A DNA stretch of 64,000 nt from Sphingobacteriales bacterium 50-39 (GCA_001898505.1 MKTZ01000026.1:124001-188000), one strand, 5' to 3'. Positions 9,301-17,053 are shown, counted from the stretch's first letter. The notes: a model not told the origin generated them from the sequence alone. Translations and numbers: made by a program.

Positions 9301-10506
9301 GATCCCCGTAAGGGCCAGCAGCAGGATACCGGCAGGATTGGCCTCCATGGCCGTATTGAGCTCCACCTGGGCAACCGTCGCGGCCTCTGCAGCGACTGCC
9401 TGCTCACCTTCAGCAACGGCCAGCGCCTCCTCTGCGACGACCTGCTGCTCCGTCGCCACAGCGCTCTCCTTTCGGAGAAGATTCGTAAGGTATAGATTGG
9501 TGGCGTTTTGCTTATCGAACAGTGCGACGACCTCTTGGATCCCATTCAGGACACTCATGGCGCTCACCGCCCGGGTAACCGCCTTCTGCACCTCATCGTT
9601 CTGATCGGCAGTAATACCCAGAACGCCATTCCAAACCTCAAAGCCACCAACCACTCCCCTGACTGCGCCCGTCAAGGCTTGCAAGCCTGCCGTTCCGCGA
9701 CTGAATAACTGTAAGGACCTGTTAACCTCATTTATTTTGCCTTGGAGCCGTAAAGCCTCGTCGAACGTAGCCTTGAACAGGGGATCGTTCTTGTCCATGG
9801 ACGCGAGCTTATTACGCAGGTTCTGCAGCTGCTGATACGCCAGTATCTGCTTCTTAATCGGCTCGACAGGATCTTCCGTGGGTGTGGGTGTTGCAGGAGT
9901 AGTCGGCGATACCGCAGATGCGACGGATTCCGACGGAGATGCTGCCTGGGCTGCCTGTATTTCCTTACCCAGGGCGGTCATCTTTGCGATGGTCACATCG
10001 ATGGCGGCGTTATATTGCCTTATCAGCTCCGGGTTGAGTGTACGCTCAAGAGCGGTCTGGAGCCTAATCTCCTCCTTTTCCAGCTCGACCATTTTTGCCC
10101 TCAGCTCTTCCAGCCTCTGCCCTGCATTCACCGGCACCACAGGAATAGCGGCGCCAGGCTGGGTGGGAATTACGACGGAGGAACTGGACTGCTGAACCTT
10201 ATTCAGCTCAGAGGAGAGATCTTTCATCTTTGCGATCGTCTCCCCGATCTTGTCGTTGTATTCTTTGACTTTTGCCGGATCGGTGGCATTGGCGGAGGCC
10301 TCGGTGAGGGCCTTTTCCTGCGCCACCAGCTCCGCAAATCTTTTTTTAAGATCGTCAAGTGAAGCAGTACCGACATTGCCCACCTTTTCAAACCTTTCAA
10401 TTATCTTCAAGAGATCCGCTTCAATGCTGGCCATTGCAGCACCCAGGCCATCCGTGGTCAATATGGCATCAAATTCGAGGCTTCCGCCTAAGACATTTAC
10501 TGACAT
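6361..10506 (-). CDS. Tail tape measure protein
   Basis: This 1,381-residue protein is the longest in the phage and is dominated by heptad-rich helix with stretches rich in Ala, Gln, Glu and Lys. Hydrophobic patches near 390-410 and around 1,080-1,100 fit the membrane-active segments of tape measures. Four diverged repeats of a K-G-S-x-x-E-L-x-x-K/Q motif begin near residues 596, 664, 735 and 808, about 70 residues apart. At the usual 0.15 nm per residue the tail would be about 200 nm. Its ATG overlaps by one base the stop of the frameshifted chaperone frame (TAATG), which fits the lambda G-GT-H arrangement. Confidence 0.93.
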   Translation of the reverse strand: MSVNVLGGSLEFDAILTTDGLGAAMASIEADLLKIIERFEKVGNVGTASLDDLKKRFAELVAQEKALTEASANATDPAKVKEYNDKIGETIAKMKDLSSELNKVQQSSSSVVIPTQPGAAIPVVPVNAGQRLEELRAKMVELEKEEIRLQTALERTLNPELIRQYNAAIDVTIAKMTALGKEIQAAQAASPSESVASAVSPTTPATPTPTEDPVEPIKKQILAYQQLQNLRNKLASMDKNDPLFKATFDEALRLQGKINEVNRSLQLFSRGTAGLQALTGAVRGVVGGFEVWNGVLGITADQNDEVQKAVTRAVSAMSVLNGIQEVVALFDKQNATNLYLTNLLRKESAVATEQQVVAEEALAVAEGEQAVAAEAATVAQVELNTAMEANPAGILLLALTGIVVALQAFASSQKDVTEQQTKANEAAAEGADILNKLVELQREVYDERARDASNAVNLAQAQGKSDQQVLDLKLKALEAQKQANLFALAGLGYSKEDLGILKASIENVLERQHAINAARDADGELTKEQQKQLDLLNAQLKNYEAQYGPLLRLVDGNKQLTTQIAENRAESDRKINEAGLRSFQAVADTQLQIAKKNTKEELDAKIEAIRRQEAVQLNNANLTAAEQVDIAAKANRQIDDLNKAYQQTLLKDSVDAAQARLAATQKGSEQELDAQIAVIRATAQEQLAEDGLLAGARAKIRAQETADIQEVERKRALLILDNQKESLRAQLDRVEQGSQQELNLKLQLLDNQAKAEIVSAQGNAEKILRINADLEKAQADLRRKYALDASQVEVETIISGINTRLAAVEKGSEEELTLKRKLVDEEARLDILQAEQRITNERQLWAKILEINAEANARKKHLDDSYYDHLLKVQFDEIEKQDRILKAQNDAAINDPLSTPAQIYASQRSNIEIEIAKTKKELAAVQDSITKQQGSAKFLDEQITALAAKLIALKGQERSLDNGEQLRKQQQLQKNFSDFAASLQNLAGAVQAVDQNAAHAIDSVSKFADFASKALSSFAGFSSGNIVGGVTSAIGAISDLFSLISSNNSGLTKDQIAELQNQVIIGEIEVTRQYEQRLLDQAKLNKLRLQGIEEETRLLQQQAKTTQQQFDDLLAKIQQEQGQKLINNPVGGAIAALIPQVLANFSLQGLTYDQLNALFLKGELTDKAKGLFEELQKLKEAGVDIDRQLADAKDQMEQIFTGTTANDIASSIIDGFKAGKRSVADFADDFHDLMLNAMLSALESQTLAPALQEFYDQFAAFSQTDGLLTSDEIEQLQKQYNDILKNAADKFDQLQQIAGVNLSGQASGANSLSGAIKGITADQAELLAGQFGGLRLTAMDQLNMATRQFQVLQDIQRDTSNLPEMKDILRYIKLNGVKITS

Positions 10507-11188
10507 TACAGTATGTTTTTAAGGATGTCGTCCATTTCGTCGAGACCGTCCAGCTCCTTCTTCTCTTCCCCCTTCTTCTTGTATTTAGGAATGGCGGCCA
10601 TCAGCATGATCAGGTTCGCATGGCTGATCTCCCAGAGGGCGAACTCCATGGTAAACCGGAAGTACTTGATCACTCCTCCAACGGTTGCCCAGAGGCTATT
10701 GAACTCCCCTGATCTCTCGGGCTCATCACCGTCATCTTCTTGACAGAGATGATAGTATTCATGAAAGACTGTAGATCCATCTGTTTCAGTACCAGGCCGC
10801 CCGCCAGTGCCAGCTCACGGCTGGTGAAATGATCACGAATAAAGTGCACCAGGCGGTCAGACGGCTCACTGCGCTGATTGTGCACCGCAATGGCTATGAT
10901 CCTGGCCACCCGCATCCCATTGTCGGCTATCAGCTGGTAATTACCCTCCAGCAGATTGTCTTTGTCGATAGTGGGCGCCCCCATTTCGAGCAGCAGGCGG
11001 GAGATCCGCACCAGGTTGCCCAGGGTGATGGGCCGGATCGGAAGACACCGTTTTGTTGGCGCCAGCATACATTTTTGCAGCACTCTGTGTACCATATGTC
11101 GTGGATGAACACCCACCTCCAGGATCACTGGCTCCTGCAGCAGGGTTTTCCCAACGTTGTGCAGCAGATCTTTTTCGGAATTGTTCAT
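10506..11188 (-). CDS. Tail assembly chaperone, -1 frameshifted product (GT-like)
   Basis: In the -1 frame relative to the 172-residue gene, an open frame runs through the end of that gene to a TAA at 10508-10506. The TAA shares its last base with the tape measure ATG. There is no ATG where a separate gene would need one. A slip on the G run at 10706-10709 (CAG GGG AGT re-read as GGG GAG) would join residue 161 to a 66-residue charged, Trp-rich tail ending in DDILKNIL, about 227 residues in all. TTC to TTT slippage near 10763-10768 is an alternative site. This is the arrangement of the G/GT programmed frameshift of siphoviruses. The open frame is seen; the slip and its site are inferred. Confidence 0.65.
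10670..11188 (-). CDS. Tail assembly chaperone, unshifted product (G-like)
   Basis: The 172-residue product lies between the tail tube gene and the tape measure, the position of lambda gpG and its homologues, which coat the tape measure during tail assembly. It is mostly helical, with no membrane segment. It stops at 10670 and leaves 160 bases before the tape measure ATG. That gap is filled by an open frame in the -1 register, described in the next entry. I do not recognise the family by sequence; the call rests on position and the overlapping frame. Confidence 0.7.
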   Translation of the reverse strand: MNNSEKDLLHNVGKTLLQEPVILEVGVHPRHMVHRVLQKCMLAPTKRCLPIRPITLGNLVRISRLLLEMGAPTIDKDNLLEGNYQLIADNGMRVARIIAIAVHNQRSEPSDRLVHFIRDHFTSRELALAGGLVLKQMDLQSFMNTIISVKKMTVMSPRDQGSSIASGQPLEE

Positions 11189-11242
11189 ACTTATACAAAA
11201 AGGGCCCTGTTACGGGCCCGGTGAATAGAACAGGTTAGATGG

Positions 11243-11767
11243 TTATTGAGGGTACACAATGGTATAGGCCGGCGTATTGGCTTTTGTAGGCGTCAGGATA
11301 TCCACGGTCACATCCACCTGGGCGAGTTTGTCACCCGTGAAGGACCAGCTAAATTTCGCCTTTACGCTCCCCCGACAGATGGTGAGGATGTTGCCCTTTT
11401 TATCCGTCACCCGGACCGTCTTCTCAATTGTTGGAACGGTGGCAGGCGGCGAATAGCTTTCAGGGACAACGGGAGGACCCGCAGCGTATGGTGTGTAAGT
11501 ACCGCCAAAGAACTTTACCAGCGTGGGTCCCTGCACATCATAGCAGGAGAAGGCCAAGGTAGTCTTTCCTTTCGTAGACTGCACCGTTTCGACAGGATCA
11601 TCCTGCTCCTCGATATTAAAGTCAGTGGTAGTACCATCCGCTGTGGTGAGCTGGGCAGAGCCCTTTACAGTATTTCCCAGGGCCGTAAAGGCATTACCGG
11701 GACCACCGTCGCCAGCAACGGCAGCAAATTCGATTGAAACCAGGCCAAGGCCGTATTTCGTTGACAT
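11243..11767 (-). CDS. Major tail tube protein
   Basis: This 174-residue, beta-rich protein starts MSTKYGLGLV and has the acidic FNIEEQDDP loop and the C-terminal 'DKLAQVDVTVDIL' strand pattern seen in siphovirus tube proteins. It sits between the tail terminator and the chaperone genes, as expected for the protomer that stacks as rings around the tape measure. Length fits the family. No Ig-like C-terminal extension is present. Confidence 0.75.
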   Translation of the reverse strand: MSTKYGLGLVSIEFAAVAGDGGPGNAFTALGNTVKGSAQLTTADGTTTDFNIEEQDDPVETVQSTKGKTTLAFSCYDVQGPTLVKFFGGTYTPYAAGPPVVPESYSPPATVPTIEKTVRVTDKKGNILTICRGSVKAKFSWSFTGDKLAQVDVTVDILTPTKANTPAYTIVYPQ

Positions 11768-11779
11768 GAGAAATTATTT

Positions 11780-12187
11780 TTAAGTGAGCGAATAAAAATT
11801 TAAACGTATGTTGTAGTACCAGCTCGCGGTTATTTCATCCCGGATAAGTACCGATTGTTGTACATCGAAATTGTAGTCCTCTCCCCATTGATCTCTGAGT
11901 GCTGATATAGCCAGATCCGTAAGCGTTTTCAGGCGAGCCCCATCCGGCTGAGAATTGTCCTGGGCGCCATTTAAGTTTTGCGTCTTATTCGGCACAAAGA
12001 CATTGACCATTGCCACCGCCTGCGATAGATCCAGGTTCACAATTGGGAGGGAGCTGATGACTACATCCTCCTTGCTGCTATTCACAGGACGTATATGTTT
12101 ATAGATGGCGCCCGTGATGGTATCCCTAACAGGAGAGCCGGTCAGTGTCTGCCAAATAATGTCTACCAGGTCGAGTGTTGTCCTCAT
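11780..12187 (-). CDS. Tail terminator / tail completion protein
   Basis: The 135-residue product has an N-terminal helix (MRTTLDLVDIIWQTL) followed by alternating strands, the layout of tail terminator proteins of the lambda gpU type that cap the tube and join it to the head. Its start overlaps the end of the next upstream gene by four bases (ATGA), suggesting translational coupling. It is placed between the HK97-gp10-like gene and the tube gene, which supports the call. No catalytic motif is expected. Confidence 0.6.
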   Translation of the reverse strand: MRTTLDLVDIIWQTLTGSPVRDTITGAIYKHIRPVNSSKEDVVISSLPIVNLDLSQAVAMVNVFVPNKTQNLNGAQDNSQPDGARLKTLTDLAISALRDQWGEDYNFDVQQSVLIRDEITASWYYNIRLNFYSLT

Positions 12188-12723
12188 TTCATTTGGGCAA
12201 TTTTGGATTGTAACTCTTCGAAGCCTTTCTTCAGGTCGGCGGCTGCCTGAATACTGGAGGCAGTGATCACGTCCCGACCAGGTCCATCCACTACATAGGT
12301 GCCACCTTCATAACCAGCCCGGTAATTGCCCGCTTCCACCGCTGCGGCATAGTCCATGCCAGCCACGCCAATTAAGATCAGGCCTTTGGGGTACTTTGCC
12401 GTCAGCTCTTTGGCGATCTCGTCAATTGCCTCCTGTCCCTTCTCTACACCGATACCAGCATTCTTCGCCTTTTGGTCAACGGCTGGGAAAACCTTCCAGT
12501 TTGCCGCAATCTGTACCCCGTCTTTCATGATCACGTAACCTACAGAGCTACGGAGGTTGCCCGTTCGATCCTTATAGGCTCCGTTGTTGCGGGCATTCGT
12601 GACGAACTTCTCACCCACGAATTGGAGCCGGGAGATAGCGGCCATTTCGATCTTGTCCATCCTGGTCTTAATAATCTCTCTAAGCTGCTCTCGCGTGAAC
12701 TTCGGTGTGATGCTCAAAGCCAT
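12184..12723 (-). CDS. HK97 gp10-like head-tail joining / tail completion protein
   Basis: This 179-residue protein has the family hallmarks: a long N-terminal helix, a V-x-x-A-[KR]-x-x-G/NNG...DRTGNLRSSVGY segment (about 48-63), a Y-A-x-x-V-E-x-G stretch (AAVEAGNY) and a C-terminal helix. The 'RTGNLRSS' motif is typical of HK97 gp10 proteins, which join tail to connector. It overlaps both neighbours by a few bases in a tightly packed operon. Confidence is good for the family. Confidence 0.75.
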   Translation of the reverse strand: MALSITPKFTREQLREIIKTRMDKIEMAAISRLQFVGEKFVTNARNNGAYKDRTGNLRSSVGYVIMKDGVQIAANWKVFPAVDQKAKNAGIGVEKGQEAIDEIAKELTAKYPKGLILIGVAGMDYAAAVEAGNYRAGYEGGTYVVDGPGRDVITASSIQAAADLKKGFEELQSKIAQMK

Positions 12724-13283
12724 GCCCGTGCGTTTAGCTGTCCTCGATTGAACCGTTTAATGGTCCCTTTTGCAAGGAATTCCAGATCCTGGTTCGTTAT
12801 CTCCGCCTTCGTTCCCGCACCAATCGTTCCAGCTGGCAGGGGCATGTAGATGACGAAATCATAGTAGATCTTATCACCATCGCTGCCCACCAGGTACCGG
12901 CCACTACTTGATGGTTCGGCTCGGCATGCTCGTTCGCTCACGGTGACCGCGCCCTGCATCCAATTCCCGTTCCCATCCTGCACGGAGTCACTGATGGAGG
13001 TCAGCGTCAGCGTATGAGGATACTGGGATATCGGATAGGTAGACGTCGGGTCCTGCGCGATCTGTTTTGGTAGCGGAGTAACGGTGTACCGTTCGTTCAG
13101 GATGAACTTGGAGCCGTTTATGAGCTTGAATCCACCGGAAGGAAGATTTTGGTACTCTATAGCTTCAGCCAGGGGAAACCCGGACCTGGCCACATCAATA
13201 TCGTAACCCGAGAACTGAGAAAGGTTGATTTGGGTAAGATCAACCATGTCAGGCGTGATAATGATGGTAACCTGCCTTACCAT
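12714..13283 (-). CDS. Head-tail connector-region protein
   Basis: This 189-residue protein lies between the head adaptor and the gp10-like gene. It contains many beta strands and no signal peptide or membrane helix. By order it could be the head-closure (stopper) component that seals the portal after packaging. I do not recognise a sequence motif that proves this. The TAATG-like overlaps with both neighbours show it belongs to the connector block. Confidence 0.5.
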   Translation of the reverse strand: MVRQVTIIITPDMVDLTQINLSQFSGYDIDVARSGFPLAEAIEYQNLPSGGFKLINGSKFILNERYTVTPLPKQIAQDPTSTYPISQYPHTLTLTSISDSVQDGNGNWMQGAVTVSERACRAEPSSSGRYLVGSDGDKIYYDFVIYMPLPAGTIGAGTKAEITNQDLEFLAKGTIKRFNRGQLNARAWL

Positions 13284-13591
13284 GGACTGGCCCCCCTTAC
13301 CTTCGGCATCTGTGCATCAGTGATGGCCCTAACATTGTTACGCTGGGCCAGGAAGAGCACCCGCTTTTGGACAGCTGCACGGTCAAAGCGTATTGAATAG
13401 CCGCCTTCTGATATATCCGGGGTTGACAGCAGGCCATTCAGCACATCGATAGCACATAGCTCGACGGCTTGCTGATCTGCTGCCGAATAAGCGTCCGTCC
13501 CGGTCAGCCCCCGGTTGATCAGGGAGAGCTCCAGGGAACCGTCCGGAACGGACGCTTGACAGGTGGCTATAAGAGCTTCTTTCTTAGTCAC
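13277..13591 (-). CDS. Head-tail adaptor-like protein
   Basis: This 104-residue, mainly helical protein directly follows the major capsid gene. Small helical proteins at this position are usually the gp6/gp15-type adaptor that docks onto the portal. The sequence resembles short 'DUF6706-type' proteins of Bacteroidota phages, an assignment I hold loosely. It overlaps the downstream gene by seven bases. Confidence 0.55.
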   Translation of the reverse strand: MTKKEALIATCQASVPDGSLELSLINRGLTGTDAYSAADQQAVELCAIDVLNGLLSTPDISEGGYSIRFDRAAVQKRVLFLAQRNNVRAITDAQMPKVRGASPW

Positions 13592-13602
13592 TCAAAGAAC
13601 TT

Positions 13603-14691
13603 TTAATGGTTCACCGTCAGGATATAGATCTGATCGATGGCGTCGAACGACGGGAAGGCGTTCAGCTCTACAGCTGTGAACTCCATCCAGGGATCGTTGT
13701 TCGCCCACTTGCTGATCAGGGCATTGTTGTACTTCGCGTACGACAGCTGCGGTACGGGCTTCATTTCCTCGATCGCCATGGCCAGTTTGATCTCGCCGAG
13801 CTTGCCGGCAGGGATGAACACAGCCGACGCATCGATAAAGGGCTGCTGAATATTGATCTTGCCGTCCTTCTCAATACCGATCTTGTTCTGGCTGACGATC
13901 TGGATGGTGGGATACAGGTTGCTGGCCAGGAAATCATTCACCTGGGCAAGCGTCGGGGTGATAGTGCCCTTTGCTACGCGCTGGAACCCGTTCAGGCTGT
14001 CGATCACCTCCTTGGACTTGATGAAGTTCAACCAGGTGACGCGCGTCATTAGGATCTTGTCGAAGACAATCCCCCTGTTGGCAGCATCTTCCACGACAGC
14101 AGCGATATCCGTTATCGGCTTCGTAGTGGTCTTATCGGCCGCATCCCATGTTACGCTGGAATTTTGCCGGTTACTGTCGCTCAGGAGCAGGTCGATATCA
14201 GAGGATGCTACCAGTGCATCCGGGTTGTTGGTAACTGAGATGCTGATCTTTCCTGTGGAAAGACCTTGCATGAACATGAAGTCGAGCCTTTTCATGGCCG
14301 AATTGCCGACGAGCTGAACATCGCCAAAGAGAAGATCCAGGAGCTGCTTTTTCTTCACCTCATCGGATACCTGCATTTGCTGGACAGTCAGGTAATTGCG
14401 GAAAGAGGTTTCGTCCATCGCAATTTTCTCTTTGATGGCCGGTACCTGCCCGCTCAATTTGTCCAGCGCTTGCCGGCTACGCAGGGGCGCGGGAGAGCTC
14501 CTGTCGGCGATGGAGGCGGCTGCCTCAATGCGGCTTCTCCCAATCGCACTCTCGAAAGTGAGATTAGGCGAGGGTGTGCCCCAGTCCATAAAGCTGGTGA
14601 AGTTAACAGGGGCAAACGTATCCAGGCTTCGATCAATGACCAGTTGGAGACGCTCCGCATAAACCCCGAAAATAGATTTAATGGTTGCCAT
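13603..14691 (-). CDS. Major capsid protein, lambda gpE-type
   Basis: The 362-residue protein is the right size and place for the capsid shell protein, after scaffold and decoration genes. It has an extended N-terminal arm, a long spine-helix region around 80-130, and a C-terminal A-domain-like part with AVELNAFPSFD. The pattern matches the 'phage major capsid protein E' group rather than the HK97 gp5 group with an attached protease. No protease gene is seen next to it. It should be the most abundant virion protein. Confidence 0.8.
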   Translation of the reverse strand: MATIKSIFGVYAERLQLVIDRSLDTFAPVNFTSFMDWGTPSPNLTFESAIGRSRIEAAASIADRSSPAPLRSRQALDKLSGQVPAIKEKIAMDETSFRNYLTVQQMQVSDEVKKKQLLDLLFGDVQLVGNSAMKRLDFMFMQGLSTGKISISVTNNPDALVASSDIDLLLSDSNRQNSSVTWDAADKTTTKPITDIAAVVEDAANRGIVFDKILMTRVTWLNFIKSKEVIDSLNGFQRVAKGTITPTLAQVNDFLASNLYPTIQIVSQNKIGIEKDGKINIQQPFIDASAVFIPAGKLGEIKLAMAIEEMKPVPQLSYAKYNNALISKWANNDPWMEFTAVELNAFPSFDAIDQIYILTVNH

Positions 14692-14715
14692 AGTAATTCC
14701 TCCTTATTCGGGGTT

Positions 14716-15297
14716 TTAGTAAGATTGTGAATAAATGATGTTGGGAATGGCGGCCTTTATAGATCCATGGGTGCCAGGAATGCGGCGCTCATACACTGTA
14801 CCGCGGATGGTTATAGTCACCTCTTTGTTCGTCTCCACGTAGACATCTGCGTAAAGCAGACCACGGGGGGTAACAATGAATGCGCCAGCTGTGGCACCGG
14901 TTGCGGATGACTGGAAGATAACGGCGCCCGCAAGAACCGCCCCCAAGGTTGTCCCAAAGGAGATCTTATCTTTTGCAGGGTCGCTTGTGTCGATTGCCGT
15001 GATGGCGTATGCCTTCCCCCCGATGGCAGGAGAGTAAATTTCGCCAACAGCAAGATTATGGTCTTTTTTGACATAGTAGTCAAGGTCGGCGGCGCCAGCA
15101 TCCTGAGCCATCGTCGCCTGTTTGATCACCCGGGCGAGTCGGGTGGCTTCATTGTAACCGAAGGGCGAACCGCCTGGGATCAGCTGACCGTCGACCAGGC
15201 CGGTTTTATCGAGGGTAAAGCCTCCCTGCGCGTTCTCGTGGACGCGCTGCCAGATAGGTATAGGTGCACTGGCTGAGACTTTCTTAGGTCCAATCAT
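14716..15297 (-). CDS. Capsid decoration / head protein
   Basis: This 193-residue protein lies just upstream of the major capsid gene, the place of lambda gpD-like cement proteins. Beta-rich segments with G-x-I-Y and VTPRGLLYADVYVE fit decoration proteins that bind the capsid surface. It is longer than lambda gpD and may carry an extra N-terminal segment. The call is from synteny and fold-like pattern only. Confidence 0.55.
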   Translation of the reverse strand: MIGPKKVSASAPIPIWQRVHENAQGGFTLDKTGLVDGQLIPGGSPFGYNEATRLARVIKQATMAQDAGAADLDYYVKKDHNLAVGEIYSPAIGGKAYAITAIDTSDPAKDKISFGTTLGAVLAGAVIFQSSATGATAGAFIVTPRGLLYADVYVETNKEVTITIRGTVYERRIPGTHGSIKAAIPNIIYSQSY

Positions 15298-15315
15298 AGT
15301 GAAAAAATTTTGATG

Positions 15316-16032
15316 TTAAGTGGTTGCTCCCGCCGCTGCCTGCGGCTTTCCGCCTTTCGCCCATCCCTCAATGTCGGCGTCTACAGCTTTGGCCCCCCCT
15401 TTCTGCTCAGCTGGCCCCCCGCCAGTTGGCGTTGACGTGCTGGTGAATCCTTGGTTAGCCAATTCCTGTTTCAGCTCGTTGAAATTTGTCTCGATGTCAG
15501 TTACAACCGAGTCCAGATCCTCAGCTTTTTCGATAACACGGCCTTTGGCCATGTGTAAAGGGATCTTCTTCTCGGAGAGCTTTGCATGCAGCTGATCTGT
15601 CAGGGTCTTTTGTGTGTCTTTATGGACAACGGTCTGGACCAATTTGGTTAGATCAGCTATTTGTTTAGCGAGGGCAGCATTACCGTCCTTAGCCGGCTCC
15701 TCATCAGAATCGGTGTCATTGTCCCCGGTGGGCTCTTTCTTGGTTTTGGCCTTCTTGAGCGCCTCGGTTACCCTGGCATCGCCATCCTGCTGGAGGATAT
15801 GAGCAAATTCGGTGATAGTGATGGGCAGATTGTCCAGTCCGGCGATAGCCCCCTGGATCTGCGATTCTTCCGTTGCTGTTGTAGCCAACTTGTCGGCCAC
15901 CAGCCCCAAAATTTTCTTTGGCACCCCTGGATATTTGGTAATAAGTTGTGCCAGAATCTTGTCGCGCATGTCGTGTCGGGATTGTGATAAAATGTTTCGA
16001 AGCATGAAATTAGAAGGCTGCATCAAACCCAT
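15316..16032 (-). CDS. Putative scaffolding protein
   Basis: The product is up to 238 residues, highly charged and helical, with an acidic low-complexity stretch (NDTDSDEEPAKDG, about 103-115), a coiled-coil-like segment and a Gly/Ala-rich tail. This composition and its position ahead of the decoration and capsid genes suggest the internal scaffold. Met1, Met4 and Met10 are all possible starts. No protease motif is seen, so it is not a fused protease-scaffold. Confidence 0.55.
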   Translation of the reverse strand: MGLMQPSNFMLRNILSQSRHDMRDKILAQLITKYPGVPKKILGLVADKLATTATEESQIQGAIAGLDNLPITITEFAHILQQDGDARVTEALKKAKTKKEPTGDNDTDSDEEPAKDGNAALAKQIADLTKLVQTVVHKDTQKTLTDQLHAKLSEKKIPLHMAKGRVIEKAEDLDSVVTDIETNFNELKQELANQGFTSTSTPTGGGPAEQKGGAKAVDADIEGWAKGGKPQAAAGATT

Positions 16033-16069
16033 CCGGGCTATATTTGCAACATCTTCAATTGTTTCACTT

Positions 16070-16276
16070 ATGCTGGTAAGAAAGGGGCCGTTTAACGAGG
16101 AGGAGCTCGTCGAGGCATGCAGAACTTACCTGCCGTGGCGCGGCAGGAAGGAAGATTCTATCTGCGAAGTACCTTACCGGGATGGTGACCTGGGAGGAAA
16201 AGTATTCTTCGTGGTGTTCACCTGGCTGGCAGAGCAGTGGGTGTTCACAGAAATATTATCGTCAAAAGCTGGCTAG
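16070..16276 (+). CDS. Small plus-strand protein of unknown function
   Basis: A 68-residue frame runs against the late operon in an otherwise gene-free gap. A TATATTTG element at 16039-16046, matching the Bacteroidota TAnnTTTG -7 box, lies 23 bases before the ATG, but no -33 TTTG is at the proper distance. The protein is acidic at its N-terminus and has a hydrophobic FFVVFTWLAEQWVF stretch near 46-59, amphipathic rather than transmembrane. The frame could extend upstream, but that part is antisense to the scaffold gene and looks like shadow. Function unknown; possibly a moron. Confidence 0.45.
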   Translation: MLVRKGPFNEEELVEACRTYLPWRGRKEDSICEVPYRDGDLGGKVFFVVFTWLAEQWVFTEILSSKAG

Positions 16277-16479
16277 TCTTGATACTTGCCGATTGCTTGG
16301 ACATATCTTGTAGTCCCAGGCCTGATGATGTTTCCATCTTTATCCATTACGTCAGGGATGAAATATGCAGAGGGATTGCCGATAGGCTGCAAACCTTCAT
16401 TCAGTCTTTTTTGGACAAACTGGTTCAATTCACCCAAGCTTGGCGTATCAATAAGTTCGTAAGAAAGTATCTTGCTCAT
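16273..16479 (-). CDS. DUF1737-like small protein
   Basis: This 68-residue protein has the pattern YELI...LGELNQFVQKRLNEGLQPIGNPSA, resembling DUF1737 (a helix followed by N-E-G-[WL]-x-P-x-G). These short domains occur in many phages; their role is unknown. Its stop overlaps the stop of the opposite-strand 68-residue frame by four bases. A 160-base A/T-rich gap precedes it. Confidence 0.6.
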   Translation of the reverse strand: MSKILSYELIDTPSLGELNQFVQKRLNEGLQPIGNPSAYFIPDVMDKDGNIIRPGTTRYVQAIGKYQD

Positions 16480-16640
16480 AATTAACTATTTATATTAGAA
16501 TTTAGAATGCAATTGCTCGAAATAAGATGCTCACAACAGGTCAACTTTAGGTCAAATCAGCCAAAATTTCTATCAATGTGAGAATTTTTCCGCATATTTG
16601 TTCGAAACATTTTACGAAACGCGAAAGTTTTTCGTTCAAT

Positions 16641-16674
16641 AAAAAGACCAGATGGGATTCCGCCCCACCTGGTC
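16641..16674 (-). terminator. Rho-independent terminator, minus strand
   Basis: An 11-base-pair stem (GACCAGATGGG with CCCACCTGGTC, one G-U) encloses a seven-base loop and is followed on the minus strand by TTTTTATT. It would end transcripts coming from the small gene at 16775-16927. Confidence 0.7.
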
Positions 16675-16774
16675 GTTTGAACTTCCGGCAACAAGGGCCG
16701 GGGAAATGACCTTTAGAAGGTCATCAATTGGACTTAGCGGTCCGAATTTTCTGAATGCTATGAATCAGACCAGC

Positions 16775-16927
16775 TTAGATGTTGTTGCTGCATCTCGTGC
16801 AGCGGAAGGCGAATACGCCTCCTCCCTTCTTGTATACCCTTTTCCCATTCCTGGTGATCCAGGGGGTATACACTATGCCGTCTGTGCAACGGCAAGGAGG
16901 TTCAGGGTTAGATTTTGCTTTTGACAT
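16775..16927 (-). CDS. Small Cys-rich, probable zinc-binding protein (50 aa)
   Basis: A 50-residue frame begins with ATG at 16927 and ends with TAA at 16777-16775. It contains Cys12-x-Cys14 and Cys43-x2-Cys46, and between them a basic, aromatic segment (TPWITRNGKRVYKK). Four cysteines in two pairs with this spacing suggest a single zinc-bound beta hairpin. Short proteins of this CxCTDGI...RCxxC type occur in Bacteroidota genomes; I know no function. It is followed 100 bases later by a strong terminator, so it is the last gene of a transcript. The plus-strand frame 16652-16924 is its shadow. Confidence 0.6.
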   Translation of the reverse strand: MSKAKSNPEPPCRCTDGIVYTPWITRNGKRVYKKGGGVFAFRCTRCSNNI

Positions 16928-17010
16928 TGCGCAAAAAATCATACTAACCGATTTTTGATCAGCACTTTAAGGTCGCTGCTCTTAACCCGCTTGTGATAAT
17001 ACACAAACTA

Positions 17011-17036
17011 AAAGCCCGGTTTGCAACCCGGGCTTT
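17011..17036. terminator. Bidirectional terminator-like hairpin
   Basis: AAAGCCCGGTT pairs with AACCCGGGCTTT with one bulged C. On the minus strand the stem is followed by TAGTTTG after TTTT, on the plus strand by ATTCATTT. It separates the 64-residue frame at 17054-17248 from the small Cys-rich gene. Confidence 0.6.
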
Positions 17037-17053
17037 ATTCATTTAGTACCTTG

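Noticed and set aside
16652-16924. 90-residue plus-strand frame or structured RNA with several hairpins
   Set aside because: The stretch is explained by the 50-residue Cys-rich gene and its terminator on the minus strand; the plus frame is a shadow and the hairpins are 3' untranslated structure.
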